Assembly: GCA_028749115.1 (NCBI GenBank)
Contig: JAQURD010000001.1
Span: forward strand, 214,218-278,217
DNA length: 64,000 nt
DNA from: Acidobacteriota bacterium
Lineage (GTDB): Bacteria; Acidobacteriota; Aminicenantia; Aminicenantales; Saccharicenantaceae
Reading direction: 5' to 3'
This document shows positions 17,561 through 26,769 of this stretch, one piece after another (the first letter of the stretch is position 1; the number at the start of each line of letters is the position of its first letter). The notes below the pieces were generated by a model. That model did no database searches. It was not told the origin of the DNA and saw only the letters and a list, made by a program, of their open reading frames with translations. The translations under genes were made by a program, and so were the position numbers.

Positions 17561-19144
17561 TCAGTGTTTATGAAGGTCTTTATGCATGATCTTTCTGATT
17601 TTATGCAGTCGGTCATCAGCCGGCAGATCAAGCAGCTTTTTATTCATAAATTCATCATTCTCCGCCTGCAGCATTCTGACCACATAATCAATAACGCTTG
17701 GGGGGAAAATCCCATCCCGCTCATATAATTCTCTTTTTTCGTTGAGAATTCTCGAAGATTCGACACAACTGCCAGGAAGTTTAGGTAATGTTTCGAGGAG
17801 TTTCTGATCTTCAAAGATATTCCCCTTAACATATAGCCTGGCAGCCAGTTCGAGAGGCTGGCTTCCTTGGAAAACGGGAATATCAGGCCTGAAAGCCCAA
17901 TCAGCCGCCATGGTCAGACCAGCCAGTAAAAGGTGAATAAGAGCACTGCCATCAGGAGAACGGAGCTCAACCGTCTGTCGGCCCTGCTTCTTGGTATAGC
18001 CAGTTCGATCGGCCGGATTGACCAGCCTGGCCAGGTTTTTAAGGCCAGTCCAGCCAAGAGGAACCCTGATCAAGGCACTACGGTTGAGATCACTCCAGCA
18101 AATTCTGGTTGGGGCTTCCAGATTGGGCACAAGTCGGAGATAGGAAGATGAAACTGTATTGCCAAAAGCTGTTAAAGAATCAGCATAATGGCACAACCCG
18201 CCGATGAGCCGACTGGCTTCCTGACTGAGCTGTCCATCCTGGCCAACCATGATATTTAAACCGTCTTTAACCAGTTCGAGGTGGAAATGAAGGCCACTGC
18301 CAGCCACTCCTTCCTCTATCTTCGGAGTAAAGGTGGCTACCATTCCATATTTATAAGCTACGTTTCTGATCAGCCAGCGGGCCAGGATTAAATAATCCCC
18401 CATATCTTCAACCGGCCGGGGCAGAAACTCTATTTCCACTTGCTCGGCTTGCTTGCCTTTGATTTCATCAAGATAGCTGTTGACGCTGTCCACATAACCA
18501 GCTTCACTGTGAGCATATTTGACTGCACCGGTTATCTGCGTAATGTACCTGACCATTTCATCCAGAACATGGCCGCTCTTAACAAAAGGCGAAGTAGCAT
18601 GATAACTTCTTTTCTTCTCAACCGGATAAATTTTCGGGCCAAAATCGCCCAGCAGGAAAAATTCTAACTCTCCCATTGCCCTGAGCTCCAAACCTGAATT
18701 CTTCTGGAATAAGCGGTGAGCTCTGGCTAGAATATTATCGAGGGCAAAAGGAATGGGCTGTCCCTGGCCATCAAGATAACGGCAAACAAAATCCAGGCTG
18801 CGCTCATCAAAAGGGTTAAGAAAGGCTGATTTATAGACCGGCAGCACATACAAATCTGACAGCCCCATATCAACCAGGCCTTTATAAAGTGAAGAGCCGT
18901 CAACTCTTTCCCCTTCAGCCAGAATGGTTTCAGCCTGGCTGAGGCTAGCCACCGGCACCTTGAGCTCTTTCAGTTTTCCATCGAGCCCGACATAGTGAAA
19001 AGTGATCCTTTCCAGTTGTTTTATTTCAATGAGTTTTAAAAAGTCTTTCCGCCTAAAATCGGCTGGCTCTTTGTGCAGGAGAAGCGAAACCGGGTTGCTC
19101 AGGGCTAATTTTTCTCTTTCCTTCATATCTTTCTCTACCTCCAT
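17561..19144 (-). CDS. glnA: Glutamine synthetase (type I-like)
   Basis: Makes glutamine from glutamate, ammonia and ATP. The C-terminal catalytic domain is clear: GSGLHFHLEL (metal and glutamate binding), NLEAPTRICWSDLNRSALIRVP (ATP and glutamate binding) and VELRSPDGSA. An N-terminal beta-grasp domain precedes it. Total length is 527 residues, longer than the typical 440-470. The segment aligned with the adenylylation site NLYDLP reads LLETLPKLPGS, so the Tyr is missing and classical GlnE control is unlikely. Two starts are possible: 19144, or 19126, which has GGAGG upstream. Upstream 19145-19402 holds AATAAT (19151-19156) six bases before the first ATG, but no good -35. Confidence 0.9.
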   Translation of the reverse strand: MEVEKDMKEREKLALSNPVSLLLHKEPADFRRKDFLKLIEIKQLERITFHYVGLDGKLKELKVPVASLSQAETILAEGERVDGSSLYKGLVDMGLSDLYVLPVYKSAFLNPFDERSLDFVCRYLDGQGQPIPFALDNILARAHRLFQKNSGLELRAMGELEFFLLGDFGPKIYPVEKKRSYHATSPFVKSGHVLDEMVRYITQITGAVKYAHSEAGYVDSVNSYLDEIKGKQAEQVEIEFLPRPVEDMGDYLILARWLIRNVAYKYGMVATFTPKIEEGVAGSGLHFHLELVKDGLNIMVGQDGQLSQEASRLIGGLCHYADSLTAFGNTVSSSYLRLVPNLEAPTRICWSDLNRSALIRVPLGWTGLKNLARLVNPADRTGYTKKQGRQTVELRSPDGSALIHLLLAGLTMAADWAFRPDIPVFQGSQPLELAARLYVKGNIFEDQKLLETLPKLPGSCVESSRILNEKRELYERDGIFPPSVIDYVVRMLQAENDEFMNKKLLDLPADDRLHKIRKIMHKDLHKH

Positions 19145-19402
19145 TGTTAAATTATTAAATTATCTGAAAAAGTTGAGTTATTATTTTAAGGGAAAACCTG
19201 AGCTGATAGCAACCTTCTTTAGCATTTTATTTACAATCATTATGGCTGAATGGCTGAAAGGTCAACTCTTCTTTCTGAACTGTCTATCAGCAGGTCATGA
19301 GGCTTGTGGTAGCTGTTAGATTCTAGGCACCATTCATCAGTCAATTTTTGTCTGGTTTGGCTTCAGCTCAGCTCATTATTTCTTTGATTGCTAAAAGTTC
19401 GC

Positions 19403-20773
19403 TTAATAGAGTAAATATTTTTGTCTTAAGTCATCAAATGCCTTTAATTCTGCCTCCAGATGACCTGTTATTATTTCAGGGCTCTCACCCGACTCAAGGG
19501 CCAGCCTGATATCAGAGTTACCCATGATCTTATCAAAATACTCTGGATGAAATTTAAATTTATCCGGATACATTTCTCTGACTGTTCTTATGATCCAGAG
19601 GCTGGTTAAAAATGGCCGGAAAGATTCCCGATCAATAACATGAAGCTGGCAGCCGCCGCATCTCTCACCCTGAAACTTGGAAAAAGTCGGGCTGAACCAG
19701 GCCTCCCTGAAAATAACTCCGGGGAGTTGCAGTCTGTTGAGCCTTTGAGTCAATTCCCAGCCATCAATCCAGGGAGCGCCGAAAAGTTCAAAAGGACGAG
19801 TAGTGCCTCGCCCTTCTGAGAGATTGGTTCCTTCTAAATAGACCTGGCCCGGATAAACAGTGGCTGTCTCCAGAGTCGGCATATTGGGTGAAGGCATAAC
19901 CCAGGGCAGTCCTGTTTGATCAAACCACCAGTCTCTTTTCCAGCCTTCGGCCGGGATAACGGTCAGCCTGGCCTTCTTTTTCAGGAACCTATCATTGAAT
20001 AACAGAGCCAGCTCCCCTATGGTCATAGCATGCCTTTCAGGAATCGGATAGAGACCGACAAATGAACTGAATTCAGGATATTTTAAAACTGCACCTTCTA
20101 AAATCTTGCCGCCTAGCGGATTCGGACGGTCAAGAACAATAAAATCCACGTCAAGCTCAACACAGCTTTCCATAGCCAGAGCCATCGTGGCCAGATAAGT
20201 ATAGACTCTGGTGCCAATATCCTGAAGATCAAAAACCAGGACATCTATCCCCTTAATCATGCTGCTTTCCGGTATCTTACCTGCCGACCTGGTATCAAAA
20301 TGACGCATCAATTCATCTATGTTTTTTAACATCTCAGGCTCTGGCTTTAACGACTGTCCATAGAGGCTGAAAACCGGCAGGTTAAATTTTTCATCAAAAT
20401 AGAAAGGAACATATTCACCGGCTTGAGCTTCACCTCTGACACCATGCTCCGGCCCATAAAGGGCAACCAGATTAATTTCTGGATTGTTTTTAAATAGCCA
20501 GGCAGTGCTTTCCAGTTTTGGATTAACACCAGAAGGATTGGTAATCAGTCCGACCTTTTTATCTTTGACCAGGGCCAGATGTTTTTCCAGAAAAACTTCA
20601 CTCCCGGGCTTAACCCGTGGTTTGACTTCTGTTTGTTTAGAGGCATCCTGGTCACCTGGCCGGCAACTTGAACTCAGAATGAAAATTATGATTGTTATAA
20701 ATGACAAAGCTGTCAGGAAATTATTTTTAAAATTGTTATTACTGATGAAAGCTCTAAAATCCTTTTTTCTCAT
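19403..20773 (-). CDS. DUF1343 / NamZ-type exo-beta-N-acetylmuramidase, lipoprotein
   Basis: A 456-residue protein with an N-terminal hydrophobic segment ending in a lipobox (ILSSSC, Cys at about residue 38), so it is a predicted lipoprotein. The core has DUF1343 signatures: VGLITNPSG, LYGPEHGVRGEAQAGE, VFDLQDIGTRVYTY, LDRPNPLGG, EGTNLSEGRGTTRPFE. In Bacillus subtilis this family (NamZ) removes MurNAc from muropeptide ends. Here it would act in the periplasm in wall recycling. Neighbouring nagB, ROK-like and symporter genes fit amino-sugar salvage. GGAG lies seven bases before the start. Confidence 0.9.
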   Translation of the reverse strand: MRKKDFRAFISNNNFKNNFLTALSFITIIIFILSSSCRPGDQDASKQTEVKPRVKPGSEVFLEKHLALVKDKKVGLITNPSGVNPKLESTAWLFKNNPEINLVALYGPEHGVRGEAQAGEYVPFYFDEKFNLPVFSLYGQSLKPEPEMLKNIDELMRHFDTRSAGKIPESSMIKGIDVLVFDLQDIGTRVYTYLATMALAMESCVELDVDFIVLDRPNPLGGKILEGAVLKYPEFSSFVGLYPIPERHAMTIGELALLFNDRFLKKKARLTVIPAEGWKRDWWFDQTGLPWVMPSPNMPTLETATVYPGQVYLEGTNLSEGRGTTRPFELFGAPWIDGWELTQRLNRLQLPGVIFREAWFSPTFSKFQGERCGGCQLHVIDRESFRPFLTSLWIIRTVREMYPDKFKFHPEYFDKIMGNSDIRLALESGESPEIITGHLEAELKAFDDLRQKYLLY

Positions 20774-20937
20774 CTTATTTCTCCAAAAATAATTTATTTT
20801 GACCTTTTATTAATTTTTGAAGCTAAATAAATTATAAACTATCAACTATAGCTGACAAAATCAATCTTGATTAAAAGCCTGCCACGCAAAAAGACCTCTA
20901 AGATAAACTTCCGAATAAAATCAAGTCAGTCGCCATC

Positions 20938-20966
20938 TTGAATCAGATTAGAGTCAAGATTAAAAT
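20938..20966 (+). promoter_or_regulatory. Sigma-70 promoter of the transglutaminase-like gene
   Basis: TTGAAT (20938-20943), a 17-base spacer and TAAAAT (20961-20966), about 27 bases before the ATG at 20994. It lies in the divergent region shared with the NamZ-like gene. Confidence 0.55.
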
Positions 20967-20993
20967 ATCAACAAAATGATTTAAGTAGATTGT

Positions 20994-23243
20994 ATGGATA
21001 ACAAGAAACCAATTGTCAAACGTTTTTTTATGGCCTCTGCCTTTGTTCTGGCCATAATCCTCCTGGGAGTAGTAGCCATCCGCTGCCGGCCATCACCACA
21101 CTTTATTTCTGACCCTGGGTATCGCCAGCTTGTCCATCAACAATTTGAGAAGCGAATAATTATGGCTGCCGGGCGGAAACAGGCACTTTTTGACATCTTC
21201 CATAAAACTTTATTGCGCCAGGAAAGAGAAGCCCTGGAATTCTTATATGCTTTTATGCCGCTGAGTGATCTGGCCAATCTGCATGGACAGTATTTTCTGA
21301 ATCAGGTCAGATCAGCCCTGGAGGCCAGGGAATTTTTCTCCTGGGGAAAGATTATCCCTGAAGATATTTTCCGTCATTTTGTGCTGCCTTATCGCGTTAA
21401 TAACGAAAATCCAGATGAAGCCAGGCAGGCTTTCTTTGATGAGCTTAAAGACAGAATAAAAAATTTAGATATGTATCAAGCGGCTCTGGAAGTTAATCAC
21501 TGGTGTCATGAAAAAGTCACATATAAGGGAACTGATGAGCGGACTTCTGCCCCTCTGGCCACGGTCAGGACAGCCTTCGGTCGCTGCGGTGAAGAATCAA
21601 CCTTTACCGTCATTGCCTTAAGGGCTGTCTGCTTGCCTGCCAGGCAGGTCTATACCCCGCGGTGGGCTCATACTGATGATAATCATGCCTGGGTGGAAGT
21701 CTGGGTCAACGGCCGCTGGTTCTATCTTGGCGCCTGTGAGCCAGAGCCCGAACTTAACCGCGGCTGGTTCACCGGGCCAGCCATGAGGGCCATGATGGTC
21801 CATACCACTGTTTTTGGCCAGTATCAGGGGCCAGAAGAAATCATTACCAGGTCCGAGCTTTTTACCCGTATAAATCAACTGGCCTTTTATGCACCAATTA
21901 CTCAATTAAAAGTTCAGGTTAAAAACACCTCCCGTCAGCCTGTTCCCGGAGCAAGAGTTGATTTCTGTCTCTATAATTATGCTCAATTTTACCCGGTGGT
22001 GAGCCTTGTGGCAGATGAGGAGGGAGAAGCCAGTATTACGACCGGCCTGGGTGATATGTTTATCTGGGCAGAAAAAGACGGACAGGTCGCCTGGAAGAAA
22101 GTTACGACAGGCCAGATTGGCCCGCTCGTCCTGGTTCTTAACAGAGGTGAGCTGGGTAATGAGGAAGTTGATCTCGATTTTATTCCACCGGTAGCCAGAA
22201 ACATTCCTCCCTTAGACCAGGCCCGGGTTGAGGAAAATAATCAACGTCTGCGTCAGGAAGATGCTATCCGCCAGGCTTATGAAGCCACTTTTATTTCTGA
22301 AGATAAAGCCCGCGAGTGGGCTCAAGAAAAGGGCTTCCCGGCTGATACAGCCTGGACCTACCTTCAAAAAAGCCGTGGAAACTGGCAGGAAATTATTAAA
22401 TTCCTGGAAAATCTAAAGCCCGTAGAAAAAGCTCTTGGCCTGAAGCTTCTTGGAGCTATATCCGAAAAGGACTTAAGGGATACGCCGGCTAACGTTCTGC
22501 TCCACCATCTGGCCTTAAGGCCAGAAAAAATGGCTGGCCTGAATGATGACACCTATGTGCTTTATGTCGTTTCACCCAGAATCGGACAGGAATTATTGAC
22601 AGCCTGGCGTTCAAACCTTCAGCAGAAATTCAGCCAGAGCCAGCAAAAAGAATTCCGAGAAAATCCTCATTTGATAAAAGACTGGATAAGAAAAAATATT
22701 AAACTGGATGATAGCAACTATTATCAGGTGCCGTTATTCCCTGACCGGGTTCTGGAGCTGGGACGGGCTGATGATTATTCGCTTAAAATTCTTCTGGTGG
22801 CTATTGCCCGGACAGCCGGCTTTCCGGCCAGAATAAACCAGGTCAGCGGACAGGCTGCTTTCCTCATGGCTGGGAACTGGGTGGAAATCAAACTTGAAGG
22901 AGAAGAGAAAGAAGCCTCACCGCTAGAAACAAAAGGAACAGCCAGTTTGCGGCTGACATACCAGCCAGTAGCTGGCCTTGAGCGGCCTGTTTATTACACG
23001 CATTTTACCCTTGGCCGTTTCGATGGTCACCGCTATCAGACATTCAATTATGAAAATGATCCTTTATTAGCCTCCTTTCCGGTTGAACTTCAGCTTGAAC
23101 CCGGCCAGTACAACCTCGTTACTGGCAATCGCCAGGCAGATGGCTCTGTTCTCTGTCGTTTGCTATTTTTTAAACTTCAATCCGGAGAGAAAAAAGAAGT
23201 TAACCTGGTCTTAAGAAAGGAGAAAAATCATGCCACTGGTTGA
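20994..23243 (+). CDS. Transglutaminase-like lipoprotein or membrane-anchored protein, two-part
   Basis: A 749-residue protein with an N-terminal hydrophobic anchor; Cys in VAIRCRP could be lipidated. Residues 165-265 form a transglutaminase core: catalytic Cys in FGRCGEES, His in DNHAWVEV, and GACEPEPE where the third residue (normally Asp) is Glu. An Ig-like or carboxypeptidase-regulatory-like segment follows (VPGARVDFCLYN). Near residue 590 a second core-like stretch (RADDYSLKILLVAIARTAGFPAR, quoted by key residues) keeps the fold pattern but has Asp-Tyr where Cys would be, so it is probably inactive. Such proteins may act on peptides or wall in the periplasm; the substrate is unknown. No clear ribosome binding site is seen. 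Confidence 0.82.
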   Translation: MDNKKPIVKRFFMASAFVLAIILLGVVAIRCRPSPHFISDPGYRQLVHQQFEKRIIMAAGRKQALFDIFHKTLLRQEREALEFLYAFMPLSDLANLHGQYFLNQVRSALEAREFFSWGKIIPEDIFRHFVLPYRVNNENPDEARQAFFDELKDRIKNLDMYQAALEVNHWCHEKVTYKGTDERTSAPLATVRTAFGRCGEESTFTVIALRAVCLPARQVYTPRWAHTDDNHAWVEVWVNGRWFYLGACEPEPELNRGWFTGPAMRAMMVHTTVFGQYQGPEEIITRSELFTRINQLAFYAPITQLKVQVKNTSRQPVPGARVDFCLYNYAQFYPVVSLVADEEGEASITTGLGDMFIWAEKDGQVAWKKVTTGQIGPLVLVLNRGELGNEEVDLDFIPPVARNIPPLDQARVEENNQRLRQEDAIRQAYEATFISEDKAREWAQEKGFPADTAWTYLQKSRGNWQEIIKFLENLKPVEKALGLKLLGAISEKDLRDTPANVLLHHLALRPEKMAGLNDDTYVLYVVSPRIGQELLTAWRSNLQQKFSQSQQKEFRENPHLIKDWIRKNIKLDDSNYYQVPLFPDRVLELGRADDYSLKILLVAIARTAGFPARINQVSGQAAFLMAGNWVEIKLEGEEKEASPLETKGTASLRLTYQPVAGLERPVYYTHFTLGRFDGHRYQTFNYENDPLLASFPVELQLEPGQYNLVTGNRQADGSVLCRLLFFKLQSGEKKEVNLVLRKEKNHATG

Positions 23244-23433
23244 AATTCACCTGCTTCAGGGACGGACAAAAGAGCAAAAAAAGGCATTGTTGACTGCTGT
23301 CACCGCTGCTGTTCATCAATCAATTCAGGCACCCCTTGACTCCATTAAAGTCTGGATTCAGGAATTTCCACCCGATGAATATATGTCAGCCGGCGTTCTG
23401 GCAGCAGAAAAAAAACAGGCTAACAAACCATAA
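23230..23433 (+). CDS. 4-Oxalocrotonate tautomerase family protein
   Basis: A 67-residue protein with Pro directly after the initiator Met, the catalytic base of the tautomerase family, then VEIHLLQGRTKEQKKAL, a typical beta-alpha start. Family members tautomerise enol-keto acids as small oligomers. The natural substrate is unknown. It overlaps the end of the transglutaminase-like gene by 14 bases in another frame, and GAAAGGAG lies upstream, so the two are translationally linked. Confidence 0.88.
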   Translation: MPLVEIHLLQGRTKEQKKALLTAVTAAVHQSIQAPLDSIKVWIQEFPPDEYMSAGVLAAEKKQANKP

Positions 23434-23438
23434 TAAAA

Positions 23439-23507
23439 CTCGGGCACCTTCAGGCAATCTTTCTTCGTTTAATTGTTTTCCCGGCTTTAAACAGGTTTAA
23501 ACCCGAG
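23439..23507 (-). terminator. Long-loop inverted repeat at the end of the TonB receptor gene
   Basis: CTCGGG (23439-23444) pairs with CCCGAG (23502-23507). Read on the minus strand, the second arm is followed by TTTTATT, as in a terminator, but the loop is 57 bases. The loop contains a perfect GGTTTAAACC palindrome (23494-23503). Confidence 0.3.
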
Positions 23508-23529
23508 CACTTCTATAAAATCTGCTGCC

Positions 23530-26283
23530 TCAATATGAGACATAAAAAGTCAGCATAAATGTCCGTGGTGGAGCAAAAGAGGTAGGCATCATATAGGTCG
23601 GCTGATCGCCGCGAACATCAACTCTCAGGGCTGGCTGCATATCAAACAGATTCATCATCCTGGCTTCAATCATTCCCCTGAATTTACCCAGGGGGATTTC
23701 ATAGGCCAGTTGCAGGTCGCAATTAACCCAGGTTTTTGTGGAGTGAGAACCAGCCGGTTCGAGGTAAGCATAATAGTTGCCATAATAATCAAGCCCGCGT
23801 TTTTCCCACGGAGTTCCGCTTTGAATTCTCAGATAGCCACCCAGACTGAAACGGCGAGCAAATTCCCAGGTGCCAAATAACTTTAAAACATGCGTCCTGT
23901 CGCCTAACAATTTTCCACTACGGTTGGGATCGCTCAGATAAAGGCCAGGAGCATCTTCTATGTAGGAAGAGGCATAGAATAAGGCTGTCCCGGCTGCATA
24001 ATCAAGATCCCAGTTGCCGCCCAGCCGGCTGAGTGTATAGGACAGGTTAAATGACCAGCGATCAGCGTACTGTCTTTTCAATTCAAAGGTTATGGCTTTA
24101 TAGGTTCTCCTTGCCTTGCCGGCATAAAAATCAGTAAAACCAGCCTGAGGGATCAACGCCTGAATCTCTGGTGGCAAATTCTCCCAGGACATTAACTGGC
24201 CATCAAGATTGCCATAAACGTAGCTGGATGGATTAGTATCACGATTGCGGGTAGGAAAATCTTCGATAACATGCCCGACATAACGGTAATCGCCCCAGAT
24301 TTCAACACTCCAGTGATCAGGCAGCGGACGGCTGTAACCGGCCACAAATTCATCTGTGTACATCGGTTTGAGATCAGGCAGGATAATCTTGCCAGTTTCA
24401 TTGCCCTGGACAACAGTTTCAATCAGACTACCATCAACCCTGGAAAAATAAGCTTCTGTCCGGTAAATGCGGATGGGCGCGGCCGCCCTGGCAATTGACC
24501 TGTTGTCCATGTTATTGTAGCGGCCATAACTGGCAAAAAGTTTATCTCCAACTTTCAGGCTGGGAGTAAAAGTAAATCCTAAACGGGGCTGGAGTTCCTT
24601 ATCAAAATTGAATTTTAAGAAAGTGCGCTTTTCATCAGTCTTACTGCTAAACTCATCCCGGTTAGCTAGCAAGCCAAGAGTTAGTGTAAAACGTTCCCCG
24701 ATGGTGATGTTATCCTGAAGAAACAGGCCGTAAGTTCGCCCGCGGGAATCCTGAGCCGGCTGCTCTGAATAATAACGGGCTCTGAAGGCATCCTGGCTAT
24801 TACGGGTAGCAGTAACAATACTTCCCCAGCCATTGGTCAACCGTTCCAGATATTCTCCGCCGTCATCATAGCTGAAACCTGCTTTGATCACATGGGAATG
24901 ACCGGTAAAATCCAGATATTTAGTCAGAACCAGCTTAAATTCATTACGGAAAAAGTTCTGGGTATTATATTCTGAAGCCGCACCAACATATTGACCAGTA
25001 GTAGTGGCCCCACCTCCAATATAACCAGTATCCGTTTTAAAATAGCCCATTTTCCAGGGTTCTACATAATTAAAAGGTTCAGGCAAATAGCCCAGTTCAT
25101 TTATGGGCACACTCTTATAATTTTCATTGACATGGTCATATTTGGCTTCCAGTATGGTAGATTGATTAATTGTCCAGACCCAGGAAGCATAGATAATTCT
25201 GGAGAGTCCATCCCCGTTAATGGCCACCGCCGGATGATCATTGACTCCTATGCCAGCATTTTTTTCTGTGTAGTCGTTATTTCTAAAGCTGACTGAAAAC
25301 AAATGTGACCGCCAGGGGTTGGCGGTAATTTTAGCAAATAACTCGGTGGAAGTTGTCTTGGTATCTGGCACCGGCCCAAGATTATTTATCCGGCCACTTG
25401 TTCTGTTATAAGGTAAATTAGCTGAAACATACCACCAGATTTTATCCTTAATGATTGGCCCTCCTATGCCAATTGAAGGTGAATAAGAGTCATACTTGGT
25501 AACTAAATTCGGATCATGGCTATCCCAGGTTAAATCAGCTGGGGCAAAGATAAAGCGCAGAGTTCCAGAAATCCTGTTTGAGCCTGACTTGGTAATGGCA
25601 TTGGTGACCATGCCGGCTGAACGGCCAAACTCAGCACTTATCCCTCCCCTCTTTATGTTAACTTCCTGAATATCCAGCTCTGAAAAATTAGCCCCGAGAT
25701 ATCCATAAAAGGGGTTGGTAATGTTAGATCCATCATAAAGATAGATATTATCCTGTTTGTTACCACCAGCATTGGGAGCAAAATCACGGTTATCAGCGAC
25801 ACCTGGAGCCAGTTGAAAAAGCGAAGCATAGGAACGTCCCAGTGGTAATTTCTGAACTATATCGGACACCCAGTTAGATGAGACTTCAGTTGATTTGAGG
25901 TCAATAACTGGAGTCGCCGCCACAACTGTCACCTCTTCGTGAATCTTACCCAGGGGCTGCATCAGAGCGTTGACAAATGTTTCTTTAGCCATAGCTACGA
26001 TGACCTGGGCAGTAAAATCAATCATTTCGGGGTGAGTAACAACCAGAGTATATTTTCCGGGTGGCAAAGCCTGAAATATAAAACTACCATCTCTACCGGT
26101 TATGTACTCTCTCCCCATGGGTAAGGCCGGGCCAGAAATCACCACAGTGGCATTATCCAGAGCCACACCATCAACACTTTTTGCCAGCCCCCTGATTGAA
26201 CCTCTCTCCTGAGCAAACCCAAAAGAAACGAGCAAAAAAAGGCAGAAAAGAGCATTAAAAAATAATTTAAATTGCTTAGCCAC
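23530..26283 (-). CDS. TonB-dependent outer-membrane receptor with N-terminal carboxypeptidase-regulatory-like domain
   Basis: A 917-residue outer-membrane protein. A signal peptide ends at about FGFAQ (residue 24). Residues 28-115 form a CarboxypepD_reg-like beta-sandwich (GSIRGLAKSVDG, FIFQALPPGKYTLVVTHPEM). A plug domain follows (IQEVNIKRGGISAEFGRSAGMVTNAITKSG by key motifs EFGRSAG and NAITKSG). The rest is a large beta-barrel rich in aromatic alternation, ending in TFYVSY with a terminal aromatic, as in BAM substrates. This architecture imports glycans, peptides or metals; specificity cannot be read. No SusD partner is adjacent. The start is GTG with AAGGAGG upstream. Confidence 0.92.
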   Translation of the reverse strand: MAKQFKLFFNALFCLFLLVSFGFAQERGSIRGLAKSVDGVALDNATVVISGPALPMGREYITGRDGSFIFQALPPGKYTLVVTHPEMIDFTAQVIVAMAKETFVNALMQPLGKIHEEVTVVAATPVIDLKSTEVSSNWVSDIVQKLPLGRSYASLFQLAPGVADNRDFAPNAGGNKQDNIYLYDGSNITNPFYGYLGANFSELDIQEVNIKRGGISAEFGRSAGMVTNAITKSGSNRISGTLRFIFAPADLTWDSHDPNLVTKYDSYSPSIGIGGPIIKDKIWWYVSANLPYNRTSGRINNLGPVPDTKTTSTELFAKITANPWRSHLFSVSFRNNDYTEKNAGIGVNDHPAVAINGDGLSRIIYASWVWTINQSTILEAKYDHVNENYKSVPINELGYLPEPFNYVEPWKMGYFKTDTGYIGGGATTTGQYVGAASEYNTQNFFRNEFKLVLTKYLDFTGHSHVIKAGFSYDDGGEYLERLTNGWGSIVTATRNSQDAFRARYYSEQPAQDSRGRTYGLFLQDNITIGERFTLTLGLLANRDEFSSKTDEKRTFLKFNFDKELQPRLGFTFTPSLKVGDKLFASYGRYNNMDNRSIARAAAPIRIYRTEAYFSRVDGSLIETVVQGNETGKIILPDLKPMYTDEFVAGYSRPLPDHWSVEIWGDYRYVGHVIEDFPTRNRDTNPSSYVYGNLDGQLMSWENLPPEIQALIPQAGFTDFYAGKARRTYKAITFELKRQYADRWSFNLSYTLSRLGGNWDLDYAAGTALFYASSYIEDAPGLYLSDPNRSGKLLGDRTHVLKLFGTWEFARRFSLGGYLRIQSGTPWEKRGLDYYGNYYAYLEPAGSHSTKTWVNCDLQLAYEIPLGKFRGMIEARMMNLFDMQPALRVDVRGDQPTYMMPTSFAPPRTFMLTFYVSY

Positions 26284-26334
26284 GTTTAGGCCTCCTTTCC
26301 ATTATGCCTTTCAGTTGGCTTGTCTCCAGTCTTG

Positions 26335-26363
26335 TTTATATTTTTTTAGCTTATGGTTGTCAA
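26335..26363 (-). promoter_or_regulatory. Sigma-70 promoter of the TonB receptor gene
   Basis: On the minus strand a perfect TTGACA (26358-26363), a 17-base spacer containing a run of seven A, and TATAAA (26335-26340). Predicted start near 26328, leaving a leader of about 45 bases with a strong AAGGAGG site. The remaining gap up to 26587 shows nothing else I recognise. Confidence 0.7.
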
Positions 26364-26587
26364 CAAATAAATTAACCGCTCAATTTTCTGGCTAACAACA
26401 CTTTTCCAGAAATATCTGACTCAAAACAGTTCGGCCTCTATAATATATATAAAGCTAATATCACGGTTATAATAGATTAATGACAGCCAGATTCTTGAGG
26501 CTCTGGCCAGATTACACATTAAGTCAGATTAGGACGGAGGATTAACATTTTTTATCTTTTATCTCATATTTCAGGAAAAGATTGATT

Positions 26588-26625
26588 AAAAGACTCTTCT
26601 TGAGCTGTCTGATTCTCAGAAGAAG
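26588..26625 (-). terminator. Hairpin terminator after tRNA-Leu
   Basis: On the minus strand CTTCTT, an inner TCTGA-GAA-TCAGA hairpin, then AAGAAG and AGTCTTTT. The first arm starts at the base directly after the mature tRNA 3' end. Confidence 0.5.
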
Positions 26626-26711
26626 TGCCGGAGGAGGGAGTCGAACCCACACCCGAAGTGAATCGGACTGGATTTTGAGTCCAGCGCGTCTGCCTGTTCC
26701 GCCACTCCGGC
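26626..26711 (-). tRNA. tRNA-Leu, anticodon CAA
   Basis: An 86-base class II tRNA read on the minus strand. The acceptor arms are GCCGGAG and CTCCGGC with discriminator A. The anticodon stem CTGGA/TCCAG encloses the loop CTCAAAA, giving anticodon CAA. A long variable arm (GTCCGATTCACTTCGGGTGT region) and the T-loop GTTCGACTC follow. The 3' CCA is not encoded (the next bases are CTT), so it must be added by CCA-adding enzyme. Confidence 0.95.
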
Positions 26712-26720
26712 TTTCATCTG

Positions 26721-26749
26721 ATTATAGCGGAATTGTGACTTTTTTTTAA
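26721..26749 (-). promoter_or_regulatory. Promoter of tRNA-Leu
   Basis: On the minus strand TTAAAA (26744-26749), a 17-base spacer and TATAAT (26721-26726), with predicted start a few bases before the mature 5' end at 26711. It lies in the short gap after the pilin-like operon. Confidence 0.5.
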
Positions 26750-26769
26750 GCTTTTTAGATGCTCTCTTA

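Noticed and set aside
23494-23503. GGTTTAAACC palindrome as a regulatory operator
   Set aside because: It lies between two convergent gene ends, where an operator has no obvious target; it is more likely part of a 3'-end structure.
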